From Hyperoodon ampullatus (taxonomy: Eukaryota > Chordata > Mammalia > Artiodactyla > Ziphiidae): a stretch of 64,000 nucleotides of DNA. The first letter of the stretch is position 1. Every line of letters begins with the position of its first letter. The DNA lies in the NCBI GenBank assembly GCA_949752795.1, contig OX457061.1, forward strand, positions 126,242,530 through 126,306,529, given 5' to 3'. The position numbers and the translations under genes were made by a program. Shown here piece after piece: positions 24,213 to 36,039 of this stretch. The notes below the pieces were generated by a model. The model was not told where the DNA came from. It did not search any database and saw only the letters and a program-made list of their open reading frames with translations.

Positions 24213-24435
24213 TTTTGTTTTGTTTTTTTTGGGGTTTTTTTTTGCGGTATGTGGGCCTCTCACTGTTGTGGCCTCTCCCGTTGCGGAGCACAGGCTCCGG
24301 ACGCACAGGCCCAGCGGCCATGGCTCACGGGCCCAGCCGCTCCGTGGCATGTGGGATCTTCCCAGACCGGGGCACGAACCCGTTTCCCCTGCATCAGCAG
24401 GCGGACTCTCAACCACTGCGCCACCAGGAAAGCCC
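24213..24435 (-). mobile_element. short GC-rich CHR SINE, antisense
   Basis: Inverted CHR copy with a T/G-rich tail (ttttgttttgttttttttgggg) and a body ending ccaccaggaaagccc. The duplication tgcctgcattctttt flanks it (24198-24212 and 24436-24450). It sits 480 bp from the previous SINE in the same orientation, in the same L1. Confidence 0.95.
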
Positions 24436-25521
24436 TGCCTGCATTCTTTTAACGAGGTCCTGGATCATCTTCACTATCATTATTCTGAATTCCTTTTCTG
24501 GAAGGTTGCCTATCTCCACTTCATTTAGTTGTTTTTTCTGGGGTTTTATCTTGTTCCTTCATCTGGTACATAGCCCTCTGCCTTTTCATCTTGTCTATCT
24601 TTCTGTGAATGTGGTTTTTGTTCCACAGGCTGCAGGATTGTAGTTCTTCTTGTTTCTGTTGTCTGCCCTCTGGTGGATGAGGGTATCTAAGAGGCTTTGC
24701 CAGTTTCCTGATGGGAGGGACTGGTGGTGGGTAGAGCTGACTGTTGCTCTGGTGGGCAGAGCTCAGTAAAACTTTAATCCGCTTGACTGCTGATGTGTGG
24801 GGCTGGGTTCCCTTCCTGTTGGTTGTTTGGCCTGAGGCGACCCAACACTGGAGCCTACTGGGGCTCTTTGGTGGAGCTAATGGCAGACTCTGGGAGGGCT
24901 CACGCCAAGGAGTACTTCCCAGAACTTCTGCTGCCAGTGTCCTTGTGCTCATGGTGAGCCACAGCCACCCCCCACCTCTGCCTCTGCAGGAGACCCTCCA
25001 CCACTAGCAGGTAGGTCTGGTTCAGTCTCCTATGGGGTCACTCCTCCTTCCCCTGGGACCCTATGCACACACTACATTGTGGGTGCCCTCCAAGAGTGGA
25101 GTCTCTGTTTCCCCCAGTCCTGTTGAAGTCTTGCAATCAAATCCTGCTAGCCTTCAGAGTCTGATTCTCTAGGAATTCCTCTTCCTGTTCCCAGAACCCC
25201 AGGTTGGGAAGCCTGACGTGGGGCTCAGAACCTTCACTCCCGTGGGTGGACTTCGGTGGTTTAAGTGTTCTCCAGTTTGTGAGTCACCAAGATGTGTGAC
25301 AAACTGCTGGGTAGCAGTTATGGGATTTGATTTTATTGTGATTGCACCCCTCCTACCGTCTCATTTTGGCTTCTCCTTTGTCTTTGGATGTGGGGTATCT
25401 TTTTTGGTTAGTTCCAGTGTCTTCCTGTCGATGATTGTTCAGCAGTTAGTTGTGATTCTGGTGCTCTCGCAAGAGAGAGTGAGAGCACATCCTTCTACTC
25501 CACCATCTTGAACCAGTCTCA

Positions 25522-26784
25522 TGGTAGTTGTTTTTCTTCTTCTGACTTACTTCACTCTGTATGACAGACTCTAGGTTCATCCACCTCGCTACAAATAACT
25601 CAATTTCGTTTCTTTTTATGGCTGAGTAGTATTCCATTGTATATATGTGCCACATCTTCTTATCCATTTATCTGTCGATGAACACTTAGGTTGCTTCCAT
25701 GTCCTGGTTATTGTAAATAGAGGTGCAATGAACATTGGGGTACATGACTCTTTTTGAATTATGGTTTTCTCAGGGTATATGCCCAGTAGTGGGATTGCTG
25801 GGTCATATGGTAGTTCTATTTTTAGTTTTTTAAGGAACCTCCATACTGTTCTCCATAGTGGCTGTATCAATTTACATTCCCACCAGGAATGCAAGAGTGT
25901 TCCCTTTTCTCCACACCCTCTCCAGCATTTATTGTTTGTAGATTTTTCGATGATGGCCATTCTGACCAGTGTGAGGTGATACCTCATTGTGGTTTTGATT
26001 TGCATTTCCCTAATGATTAGTGATGTTGAGCATCCTTTCATGTGCTTTTTGGCAATCTGTATATCTTCTTTGGAGCAATGTCTATTTAGGTCTTCTGCCC
26101 ATTTTTTGGATTGGTTTTTTGTGTTTTTGATATTGAACTGCATGAGCTGCTTGTACATTTTGGAGATTAATCCTTTAATCCTTTAATTAATCCTTTAGTC
26201 AGTTGCTTCATTTACAAATATTTTCTCCCATTCTGAGGGTTGTCCTTTTGTCTTGTTTATGGTTTCCTTTGCTGTGCAATAGTTTTTAAGTTTAATTAGG
26301 TCCCATTTTTTAAATTTTTGTTTTTATTTTCTATACTCTAGTAAAGTGGATCATAAAAGATCTTGCTGTGTTTTACGTTAGAGTGTTCTGCCTATATTTT
26401 TTTCTAAGAGTTTTATAGTGTCTGGCCTTACATTTAGGTCTTTAATCCATTGTGAGTTTATTTTTGTGTATGGTGTTAGGGAATGTTGTAGTTTCATTCT
26501 TTCACATGTGGCTGTCCCGTTTTCCCAGCACCACTTATTGAAGAGGCTGTCTTTTCTCCACTGTATAGTCTTGCCTTGTTCATCATAGATTAGTTGACCA
26601 TATGTTCCTGGTTTATCTCCGGATTTCTGTCCTTTTCCAGTGGTGCACATTTCAGTTTCTGTGACAGTACTATACTGTTCTGATATATTACCTTTGTAAT
26701 ATAGTGTGAAGTCAGGGAGTCTGATTCTTCCAGTCTTGTTTATCTTTCTCAAGATTGGTTTGGCTATTAGGGGTGGTTTTTTGT
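25522..26784 (-). mobile_element. L1, right part of the split copy
   Basis: Resumes the L1 that starts at 20723. Minus frame 25616-26158 (180 residues) is the C-terminal part of ORF2 and is one of the best preserved frames in the block ([15 protein letters not shown] follows in a second frame at 25446-25667). It breaks off near 26784 at the ORF2 position reading ggctattaggggtgg. Confidence 0.78.
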
Positions 26785-27140
26785 TTTTTTTTTGTATAAG
26801 GGTTCTTTTTTAAAAAAAAAAATTATTGGAGTATAGTAGAGTTACAATGTTGTGTAAGTTTCAGGTGTACAGCAAAGTGAATGAGTTATACATATACATA
26901 TATCCACTCTTTTAAAGATTCTTTTTCCGTATAGGCCATTACAGAGTATTGAGTAGAGTTCCCTGTGCTCTACAGTAGGTCCTTATTAGTTACCTATTTA
27001 TATATTGTAGTGTGTATATGTCAGTGCCAATCTCCCAATTCATCCACACCCCATTTTCCCCCCTTTTCTCCAAACAAATCCTAGGTTTGTTTTCTACATC
27101 TGTGACTGTTTGTTTTGTAAATCAGTTCATTTGTACCTTT
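26785..27140 (-). mobile_element. L1 3' end, interrupted at right
   Basis: Antisense tail gtataagggttcttttttaaaaa, then attggagtatagtagagttac. The 3'UTR runs to gttcatttgtacc and a long T-run near 27138. The next expected L1 words (gatatcatatggtatttgtc) appear at about 28243, so 27141-28242 interrupts this copy. Confidence 0.75.
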
Positions 27141-28242
27141 TTTTTTTTTTTTTCCCACTGAAGCTGTGTTTGGTGCTGGGATCAACATAAAGTTCCCAAC
27201 TTTTGAAGTTGCAGGTTTCAGGGGCAGACTATGGGGTAAAACTAGGTTAGGTACATTAAAGGGGGTGGAGCTGATATAAAGCCTGGTCAGAGAGATATAG
27301 GGATCAGCTGATTGATTTAAAGCCCCATCACATGACTTAAAGGGTGGTTGAGTGGAGGGAGCCCTAAAATGTTTCTTTTCTTTCTCTGGCCAAGGAGATC
27401 ATATTATAACTTTGGAATTTTTATGACCTACAAAACTAGAGCTGTTTCTATTTGGAAACAAAAAGAAAAATACAGTATTTCAGTTTCGTTCTTAAAACAA
27501 ACTTCTCATGGTTAACATGTACTGATTAAAAGATCTTCCTTCTGGAGAGATCCTAAAACTCTGTAGGTGACTTTATTGTGATTACAAAAAGAAGGGGAAT
27601 GTAATCAGGCTGGAAGGTGCCCACGGCCAGTGCAGCCAGCTGCGGAGCGGGGGCGGGGCAGGAGGAAGGGTTCAAAACTGCAGTTAGAGAGGACAGCCAC
27701 TAGAGGGTGCCAGAGCACCGGCGTCGTGCACATGCAGCTCCCAGTTTGGACCTCCAGAATGTGAAATGGGCTGGGAGATGGGGTTGCTCTAACCTTCGGA
27801 AGGTGCCTGGACAGGAGGAGTTGGTTGCTGTGCGCCTGTGACTGGCCCAGGCTCCCTTCTCAGAGGGACACAGGTTGGCTAACTATATCCCATCCGGCAG
27901 TTACAGACAGATCGAGGGGCACAGTGGCCAGACAACCTGGCAGGCTGTCTGTGCTCTGACTGCATTTTCTCTCACCAGAGGCAGGACTCCGGGCAGAGCA
28001 ATATTTTGCTGGACTCTTGGTCTTCAAGCCGTAGGCCTCTGTGAACGCTGGCATCTGGAAAACAGAGCGGGTGGTTGTGAACCTGGAGTGTGTAAGACCA
28101 GTGGTATTCTGGAGGGCAGGCTGTGCTCCTCTCTGGGCCTTTCTGTCCAGAGTTCTCCCCAAACGTCTTTCTTCCCTGAGTCTCTTCCACCTGTCTGCAC
28201 TCCGGTGACCTGAGCCATGAGTGATCACAGCCTGTATGCCCA
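27141..28242. other. unclassified 1.1-kb insert inside an L1
   Basis: A T-run of about 20 at the left is followed by sequence that is not L1. 27160-27600 is A/T-rich and includes a loose internal duplication (gctgatataaagcc near 27271 and gctgattgatttaaagcc near 27307). 27600-28215 is GC-richer. If the T-run is an antisense poly(A), the insert would be a retrotransposed minus-strand copy, but I see no AATAAA just before it and no target duplication. The open frames at 27860-28334 carry no recognisable domain. It could be an LTR fragment, a transduced flank or a decayed retrocopy. Confidence 0.45.
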
Positions 28243-28562
28243 AGAGACATCATATGGTGTTTGTCTTTCTCTGTCTGGCTGACTGCACGCACTAGGACCA
28301 TCTCTAGGTGCACCCATGTTGTCTCAAATGGCATATTTCATTTTTCTTTATGGCTGAGTAATATTCCATGGTATATATGTGCTACATCTTCTTTATCCAT
28401 TCATCTGTCGATGGACATTTAGGTTGCTTCCATGTCCTGGCTATTGTAAATAGTGCTGCAATGAACATTGGGGTGCATGTGTCTTTCCGAATTATGGTTT
28501 TCTCCGGATATATGCCCAGGAGTGGGTTAGCTAGAGGGTATGATAGTTCTGTATGTAGTTTT
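28243..28562 (-). mobile_element. L1 segment, continuation after the unclassified insert
   Basis: L1 text resumes with gacatcatatggtgtttgtctttctctg and runs to gatagttctgtatgtagtttt, the terminal ORF2 region. Another L1 3' end begins directly after it. Confidence 0.75.
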
Positions 28563-31286
28563 AAAAAAAATTTTACTGGCGTATTGTTGATTTACAATGT
28601 TGTGTAAGTTTCAGGTGTACAGCAAAGTGAATCAGTTATACATATGTCCACTCTTCTTTTTTTTTAGATTCTTTTCCCATGTAGGTCATTACAGAGTATT
28701 GCGTAGAGGTCCCTGTGCTATTCAGTAGGTCTGTACTAGTTATTGTATATACAGTAGTGTGCATATGTCAATCCCAATCTCCCAATTTATCCCTGCCCCC
28801 ACCCATCCCCTGGTAACCAAAAGTGTGTTTTCTATATCCGTGACTACTGTTGTTTTGTAAAGATTCCACATATAAACAATATCATATGATATTTGTCTTT
28901 CTGTGTCTGACTTCACACAGTATGACAAGCTCTAGGTCCACCCATGTTGCTGCAAATGGCATTAGTTTGTTCTTTTTTATGGCTGAGTAACATTCCATTG
29001 TATGTGTGTGTTTATGTGTGTATATACACATACACACACATATAAACACCACATCTTCTTTATCCATTCATCTGTCAGTGGACATTTAGATTGCTTCCAT
29101 GCCTTGACTATTGTAAATAGTGCTGCAGTGAACATTGGGGTGCATGTATCATTCTGAATTATGGCTTTCTCCAGGTATATGCCCAGGAGTGGGATTGCTG
29201 GGTCGTATGGTAGTTCTATTTTTAGTTTTTTAAGGAACCTCCATACTGTTCTCCATAGTGGCTGTACCAGTGGACATTCCCACCAACAGCATAGGAGGGT
29301 TCCCTTTTCTCCATGCCTGCTCCAGCATTTATTGTTTGTAGATTTTTTGATGCTGGCCACTCTGACCAGTATGAGGGAATACCTCATTGTAGTTTTGATT
29401 TGCATTTCTCTAATAATTAGTGATGTTGAGCATCTTTTCATATGCCTCTTGACCATCTGTATGTCTCTTTGGAGAAACGTCTATTTAGGTCTTCTGTCCA
29501 TTTTTTGATTAGGTTGCTTGATTTTCTGATATTGAGCTGCATGAGTTTGTATATTTTGGAGATTAATCCCTTGTCGGTTGCGTTGTTTGCAAATATTTTC
29601 TCCCAGTCCATAGGTTGTCTTTTCGTTTTGTTTATCGTTTCCTTTGCTGTGCAATAGCTTTTAAGTTTAATTAGGTTCCATTTGTTTATTGTTGTTTTTA
29701 TTTTCAGTACTCTAGGAAGTGGATCAAAAAAGATCTTGCTGTGTTTTATGTTAAAGAGTGTTCTGCCTTTGTTTTTTCCTAAGAGTTTTATAGTGTCTGG
29801 CCTTACATTTATATCTTTAATCCATTTTGAGTTTATTTTTGTGTATGGTGTTAGGGAGTGTTGTAATTTCATTCTTTCACATGTAGCTGTCCACTTTTCC
29901 CAGCACCGCTTATTGAAGAGACTGTGTTTTCCCAATTGTATATTCTTGCCTTGCTCATCATAGATTAGTTGACCCATGTGTATGTGGGTTTATCACTGGA
30001 CTTTCTATCCTGTTCCACTGATCTGTATTTCAGTCTTTGTGACAGTACCATACTGTTCTGATTACTTTAGATTTGTAGTAAAAAGTCAGGTAGCCTGATT
30101 CCTCCAGCTCTGTTTTTCTTCCTCAAGATTCCTTTGGCTATTTGAGGTCTTTTGTGTCTCCATAAAAATTATAAAAATTTTTTGTTCTAATTCTTTAAGA
30201 AATATCATAGGGATTGCATTGAATCTGTAGATTGCTTTGGGTAGTATAGTCACTTTCACAATATTGATTCTTCCAATCCAAAAACGTGGTATATCTCTCT
30301 CCATCTGTTTGTGTTGTCTCTGATTTCTTTCATCAGTGTCTTATAGTTTTCTGAGTACAGGTCTTTTGCTTTCTTAGGTAGGTTTATTCTTAGGTATTTT
30401 ATTCTTTTTGTTGTGATGGTCAATGGGATTTTTCCCTTAATTTCTCCTTCTGATCTTTTGTTGTTAGTGTATAGGGATGCAAGAGATTTCTGTGTATTAT
30501 TTTTGTATCCTGCAACTTTACCAAATCCATTGATGAGCTCCAGAAGTTTTCTGGTAATATATTTAGGATTTTCTACGTATAGTATCATGTCACCTGCAAA
30601 CAGTGAGTTTTAGTACTTCTTTTCCAATTTGTATTCCTTTTATTTCTTTTTCTTCTGATTGCCGTGGCTAGGACTTCCAAAACTATGTTGAATAATAGTG
30701 GCGAGAGTGGACATCCTTGTCTTGTTCCTGATCTTAGAGGAAATGCTTTGTTTTTAACCGTTGAGAATGACGTTTGCTGTGGGTTTGTTGTATGTGACCT
30801 TTACTATGTTGAGGTAGGTTCCCTCTGTGCCCACTTTCTGGAGAGTTTTTATCATAAATGGCTGTTGAATTTTGTCAAAAGCCTTTTCTGTGTCTATTGA
30901 GATGATGCTATTATCCTTCGACTTGTTAATATGATGTATCACATTGATTCATTTGCATATATTGAAGAATCCTTGCATTCCTGGGATAAACCCCACTTGT
31001 TCATGGTGTATGATCCTTTTAATGTGTTGTTGGATTCTGTTTGCTAGTATTTTGTTGAGGATTTTTGCATCTATATTCATTGGTGATATTGGCCTGTAAT
31101 TTTCTTTTTTTGTGATCTTTGTCTGGTTTTGGTATCAGGGTGATGGTGGCCTCATAGAATGAGTTGGGGAGTGTTCCTTCCTCTGCAATTTTTTGGAAGA
31201 GTTTGAGAAGGATGGGTGTTAGCTCTTCTCTAAATGTTTGATTGAATTCGCCTGTGAAGCCATCTGGTCCTGGACTTTTGTTGGAC
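28563..31286 (-). mobile_element. L1, 5'-truncated, 2.7 kb
   Basis: The 3' end is at taaaaaaaattttactggcgtattg. The minus strand carries the 3'UTR, then the 3' two-thirds of ORF2, broken into frames at 28977-29456, 29438-29977, 30256-30588 and 31019-31315. Near 30588 the FADD box reads F-A-G-D, so a catalytic Asp is lost. A (TG)(TA)(CA) expansion lies at 29002-29045. It ends abruptly at 31286 in the reverse transcriptase region. Confidence 0.82.
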
Positions 31287-32230
31287 GATTTTAAACCACA
31301 GTGGGTGGCAGCCACACCTGGTTGCTAGTCATGTGCCCACTCCTTTCTTAGAGACACAGGTGAACTGGGACAGGGCCCCCCTCTGGAGAGGGTTGCAGTC
31401 GGCCCCTAGGTGTGTGTTTAATTAGAAGCCTGCCCCTTATGCCATAGCTGTGAAGACCACTGCCCTGTGTCACCAGAGAGTCTGGGGTGCTTCAGTGTGC
31501 TGCCTGTGTGCTCTGTCCGGGGGGGTAGCAGGGTAAGAACTGTTTCTCCATTACAGATTTACGGGACTCGCAAATGTAAGCCCCCCTGGCCGGCAGAGCT
31601 AGGCCATTCAGGTGTCCCCTGGGCCCCAGGCCAGTGCACGGGCCCCTTTACGGGAGCCAGTGGCAATCTGGAGGCAGAGGGATGGCGTGAAGACAGCGCC
31701 CGCCCTTGGGGGTTTCTGGAGAGGATTTGGGTTGGCCTGCCACGTGTCCAGCTAGATGTCTGTCCCTCAGGCTGAACATAAGCAAAGAAGCCTCTTTCAC
31801 AGAGGGTCTGGGCGCTTTTCAGTCGGCGGCCTCTGTGCTGGCCCGTGGGGTGGGCTAGTCCATGCAGCCCTGTTAGAAGCATCTTTCAGTTCCCTGCAGC
31901 CTTGTCTTATGGACAGAAGCCCTGTTGGCTTTCAAAGCTGCACGTCTTGGGGGCTGGTCTCAGGGGCAGGCCTTAAAAGTTGGGGTCCTGGTCAGGGGTT
32001 CAAACCCTTCACTCCCCGGGGAAAGCTTGGGATTGAGTTCCCTCCTGTGGGTCGCCGTGCCGGGCAGTGGGGGTCACAGTGAGGCTGTGCCTCAGCCCCT
32101 CCTGTTGTGACGTGGGTCTGTTCTCATTCACCCGAGGTTTCTTTCGGAGGAAATGGGTCTGTACGTAGTAGCGGACCTGGTGTGTCTGGGGGAGGACCTC
32201 TTGAGCCAGAACCCCGTATACTTAATCCCT
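31287..32230 (-). mobile_element. ancient L1 5'UTR-like sequence
   Basis: The wording around 31760-32210 (gaagcatctttcagttccctgcagcc, then ggccttaaaagttggggtcctgg, then gtgggtctgttctcattcaccc) resembles from memory the antisense 5'UTR of an old mammalian L1M subfamily. The sense strand would be minus, with the 5' end near 32230. It is GC-rich and carries no long coding frame. 31287-31760 is assigned to the same 5'UTR only by position. The end lies about 420 bp past the PALLD cleavage site, on the same strand. Confidence 0.55.
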
Positions 32231-32647
32231 AAGAGAGCGGCTATGGTACGTGGTTTCAGGACACTTTCCCGGGGGATCACAGGATCCACTGTTACAGGCA
32301 CATGTCCGGTAAACTGCAGAGGCAGGTGGGGTTCTGAGCCGGCTGCCAGCGTCACCCCCACCCTGGGGTGCACCCCCCTTCTCTCACCCACACGCAGATC
32401 CCAGATCAGATGGTCCCTTAAAAGGCACGGGACGCTCCTTGACCAGTGTGAAAGCGTGAGAGGGATTTGTCCCGAGGGGGATTCTCACTGCCGGTTTTGG
32501 TGACGGAGGGGGGTGACGCGGCCTGTAGCAGCCCAGTGCCCCCCGCTGACAGACCACGTGGGACCCCCTCCTACAGCCACAAGGAGCCCAATTCTGTCCC
32601 AGGCGCTTGCGCTCAGGTGAGAATGCACTGCAGCAGACACAGTGGTT

Positions 32648-34660
32648 CTAGTCTGTACCAGTTTATTACAGCAAGCAATAGAAAATGAAAACGACTGAAT
32701 ATTTGCTTCACAAAATTGCTATTATTTGTTAAATATTTATTGATGTTAAACCCACATTACACCAGCACAACAATCCAAAGTGGTAACATAGTACTTATTT
32801 CTTTATAAATACAAGAAAGGTGGCAAAATAATGCTACTTAATCCCAAACCCAGCAAATCAGCAGAAAGTCACATTCAGAAAAATTTGGCAAGAGATGATG
32901 TTAAGTCATAATTCTACAGTACAGAAAGGTCCAGGAGAGACTCTGCACGGTGTCTGAAATCTGACATCAGCAATGCATGTAGGTGTGGTCAGAGACACAT
33001 GTGCCACTCTGCACAGAACGTGGGCACCAGAGCTCCAGCCTGGCATTTAAAGCTTGATTGGTTGGTGCTCTTACAAGGAAGTAGAAAGCTGTCCATGTGA
33101 AGCAGTACAATGGAATATACACGGTGGCACAGATACAAAATGACTTAAAAAATACTACGTATTGAATTGAGTAACTGAGCTAAGAGAGTTCAACATTTTT
33201 ATTATAAATAATGAAAGATAAATGTGTTTTGCATAAGGAATACAGTGTGTTCTCTTCATAGGAAAGTACCATTAAAGACTCAGGTTTTATAATATCAGCC
33301 CAAATTTGTTTTTTTCTCCTTTTTAAAGTTTATTGGTTCTAACTTAAAACCATCAAGTCTGGTCAGAATCCACTCCATCTAGCTGATGCAGAATCACAGG
33401 CATTCAAAAAGCAGTCTTTGCCGAGATGCCTTTACAAACTACTTGGAACCCAGCACCTTCTTAAGGCAAAAAGGTCTCGTGGCAGCAGGGAAGTGAATTA
33501 ATAGTTTCCATCCACCGTATGGCGGTGCCATGGAGAAGATGCATTCTGGCACCCCCGTCTTTGTCTCCCCAAGTACACTAGCGCCCACAGGCTGTCTCTG
33601 ATCCTTGACAATCTCACAGCTCAGCCCATATTCAACTTGCGGTGTGCGCCTCCATCTCCTGCTGCGGCGCCAGCTCTGACACTGCAGTGTCCTGAGCACG
33701 AGCTTCCCTCCGGCTGACCCTCAAGTCCCTGACTTGGAAACGGTGGTGTTTTGTCGCTTCTGTATTAGGTTAAGTTTGAAGAAAACCAAAGAAAAGCCTG
33801 GCCTTTACCGTCTCGTGCTCCGCTGCTTCCATCTAAGTGAGCACAAGTGTCTGGCCGTGCTTCCTCTCCCTCCTCTCTGCCCCTTCCGGACCCGTCTCCT
33901 CCAGATACTACACACCTTGGTCACTTGGGTGGTTGGGAAGCCCTTTGTGGAATGGACTGCGACATGCTTCTGCTTTATTCAGAGTACTTCGCATTGTTTT
34001 AATATGGTTTGTAAGTAAGCGCCCTACCAAGGTAACGTGAAAAGAAAATACTACACGTAAAGAAAAGGTTAAGAACACAGGTCTCGACCTTGTTAGAAAA
34101 CTCTCGATGTTAACAGAACTGAAGGCAGGTGGCTCCTTCTGCACGGTTTAGTGGAAAGCGATTTGCAGACAGGCGTTTCCTTGGGCTTCCTGGTGGCGCC
34201 CTCCTCGTCCCATGCCCTGCATGGGTCCCTGGCTGCGTGAGCACACTGCCCTGCAGAGTCCAGGCGGTGTCCCCTGTGGTGCAGCCACCTCTGGGGAGCC
34301 CCCCGAGCTCACGCTGGGTGGCAGCACCTACACTAGTGAAGACACTCAGGACAACACAGGTTGTGGTCACCTTTTTTCCGTTAGCACTTTGGCATTTCAG
34401 ACCCCCTGAATCACAGCACTTCCCAAAGTTTTAAATTGGCTGATGAATGTGAATTCTCCGTGCAAGGTGTGCATTCCTATCAATCAGCATCACGTACACA
34501 GCCTCTACGTCTGGTCTACCAGGAAGAAAAGTAGGATTTTGGTGACCTTTTGTTTCTTAGAGCCAAAGGTATGTTTCTGCCTTTTACGTCCCGTGACAGA
34601 GGAGGGTGTGGGTCAAGGCAGCGGTGGTTTCAGTGTCTGGGCTCCGCAGAGAGCGCCAGC
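32648..34660 (-). other. PALLD: PALLD 3'UTR
   Basis: About 2 kb from the stop codon to the predicted cleavage site. The minus strand is A/U-rich in its distal half (33200-32690), with several UAUUUAU-type words, so AU-rich-element control of mRNA stability is possible. I see no L1 or SINE inside it, unlike the flanks on both sides. Internal AATAAA words (for example near 33206 and 32743) could give shorter alternative ends. Confidence 0.75.
32662..32667 (-). terminator. PALLD: PALLD poly(A) signal AATAAA (predicted)
   Basis: Plus-strand tttatt, minus-strand AATAAA, in the context GTAATAAACTGGTACAG. About 15-20 nt downstream on the minus strand lies a plausible cleavage zone (near 32648), followed by a GU-rich stretch (CACTGTGTCTG). 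It is the last canonical signal before the sequence turns into non-3'UTR-like, GC-rich DNA. Confidence 0.7.
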
Positions 34661-34833
34661 TCACAGGTCCTCGCTCTCCACCAGGCCGGGGCTCAGCATC
34701 AGGTGGGATGGGCTGGCCTCGGGCTGGAATGCAGCCCTGATGTCGAGTCCCTGGTCCGAGAGCGCAGCGTAGCGGCTGGCCGAGGGCCGCACCCGCTTCG
34801 GCTTGGTGCTTGGCGGGGGCTGCTGCCACTGGG
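34661..34833 (-). CDS. PALLD: PALLD last coding exon: C-terminal tail
   Basis: 173 coding bp: two bases, 56 residues and a TGA stop at 34663-34661 (acceptor TCTTGCAG|CC). The tail reads QWQQPPPSTKPKRVRPSAS, then RYAALSDQGLDIRAAFQ, and ends SPGLVESEDL. This low-complexity, mostly unstructured tail is diagnostic for palladin. Human differences include KR for KK and MLSPG for TLNTA. The 3'UTR continues in the same exon. Confidence 0.97.
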
Positions 34834-35905
34834 CTGCAAGACACAACACGGAACTCAGAATCTGTAACCAGGTAGCATGGCTCTGGCTGTGTACCAGGCA
34901 CGTGTTCTTTGCAAAAGACAGAACACATCCATGGTAGAAGTCCTAAAATGTATGGGTGGTTTTGCAGTCTACTCACATGTTGCAGATTTACTGCCTACAC
35001 AGGGTGCTGGGACTACAGCAGCTCAGGAACAGAGACAGTGTGTAGCTTATCTTGTAGTCAGTACTCACTGCAGCTCAGGGGGTCCTCTGAAATGGCTGCT
35101 ACACTTCCTGATTCTCACTTTGAAAAAAACCTTCAAAGCTCAAAATGTATAAATGCCACAGTAATGATAGTCATCAGGTATTCTGGATGGATGTTCTAAC
35201 ACGAATTGTTTGAAAGGAACCGGGCGATAGGGAAGGTTGAGGTCAGTCATTTCTTATGTGTGATATCAGTTCTGAATTTTTCCTAGTGGTTTTCTTGTCA
35301 CTAGATCACATAATGCTACTGGGCTAGTTTGTAAACTTAGAACTTTTTTCTTTCAATCTGGGATGCAGGTACACAAATATACGTACACAAACACTCACAA
35401 ACCTACTGCTGAACAACTTAAGATACGTTAACACAAAGCACTAAGCCACAGGAAGTATGCATTCCAGGTTCAATGGGCCACACGTTTAGGGTGAATTAAG
35501 ATGCTGGGACAGGATCATAGCTTAGAGAGAAACGTTAAAAGGCAGTCATTTGCACAAGGCAGTAACAAAATGTGAAAGATCTGTGCTTATGCCTTTGCCT
35601 GGTGTTAACTCCTAAGGGTGCTGGGTAAGAAAGCCACAGCTGGGTAGCCAACACCAGAGAAATCCACATGCACGTTTTGCTAAAAACGCAAAGTTCCTGA
35701 GTGATACTTGGGCACTGTTCTTCTGGAGAGCTTCACTATTAATGTTGAGAAACTAAATAGAAAGAGAAAGAGCAGTGTGAAATTTCCGACAAAGAAAGCG
35801 CTAGAGTTGTTGATCAGATCAGAGGAACGTGATTTGGTGTGTCGACGCCCGACTTGTCGTAACTGAAGGAACCAATGCATCGAGGCGAGAGGGAGGGGTA
35901 CTCAC
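34834..35905 (-). other. PALLD: PALLD intron (Ig5 to tail)
   Basis: 1,072 bp, GT/AG. I see no mobile element or RNA gene in it. Confidence 0.85.
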
Positions 35906-36039
35906 TGTAGACGTCCAGCCGGGCCGTGCAGGACACGATCCCGGCCTCGTTCTTGGCCGACACCGTGTACCAGCCAGCGTCGTCCTTGGAGGCTCCCTGG
36001 ATGAGTAGACACACGTAGCCGTAGTTGTCCTGGTGCAGG
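35906..36039 (-). CDS. PALLD: PALLD coding exon: Ig5 core
   Basis: 134 bp: one base, 44 residues, one base (acceptor TTTTGCAG|C, donor ACA|GTGAGT). It reads LHQDNYGYVCLLIQGASK, DDAGWYTVSAKNEAG and IVSCTARLDVY. In the YxC position Ig5 has Val (WYTV), as in human palladin. The two ends of the exon complete a Ser codon on the left and a Thr codon on the right. The intron to the previous exon is the shortest here, 383 bp. Confidence 0.96.

Larger units (their letters stand above)
23239..24600 (-). pseudogene. L1 ORF1 remnant, split by two SINEs
   Basis: ORF1 pieces appear at 23807-24130 (coiled-coil part, LEGTNSRITEAKERISDLQD) and 23316-23520 (C-terminal domain start, FSAETLQARREWHDI). Two antisense SINEs interrupt it. 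The C-terminal domain shifts frame after NLQPRL with the same five-base loss as the copy at 11.2 kb, then stays open in the other frame to a stop near 23239. Limits are approximate. Confidence 0.82.
21119..25521 (-). mobile_element. L1 with intact 5' end, internal 3' deletion, and two SINEs
   Basis: The left end, ttttttatacagcaggtcctt, belongs to another L1 3'UTR subfamily. After about 60 bp it jumps into ORF2 (ggacatccttgtctcattcc), so the 3' part of ORF2 and most of the 3'UTR are deleted. ORF2 and ORF1 remnants follow, then a 5'UTR at 24600-25521 whose minus-strand start reads ctggttcaagatggtggagt. This 5'UTR is unlike that of the 7.0-14.2 kb copy. SINEs sit at 23531-23730 and 24213-24435. 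Confidence 0.8.

Noticed and set aside
27860..28334. Overlapping frames of 112-127 residues as a possible gene
   Set aside because: No recognisable domain, no splice or promoter context, and they lie in the unclassified insert within L1.
7013..31286. Many frames with RT-, EN- or coiled-coil-like text, as host genes
   Set aside because: All follow L1 ORF1 or ORF2 in order and are broken; they are LINE remnants.
1..32640. The neighbour expected downstream of PALLD in mammals (CBR4)
   Set aside because: No exon with short-chain dehydrogenase text was seen; if synteny holds, it lies further to the left.
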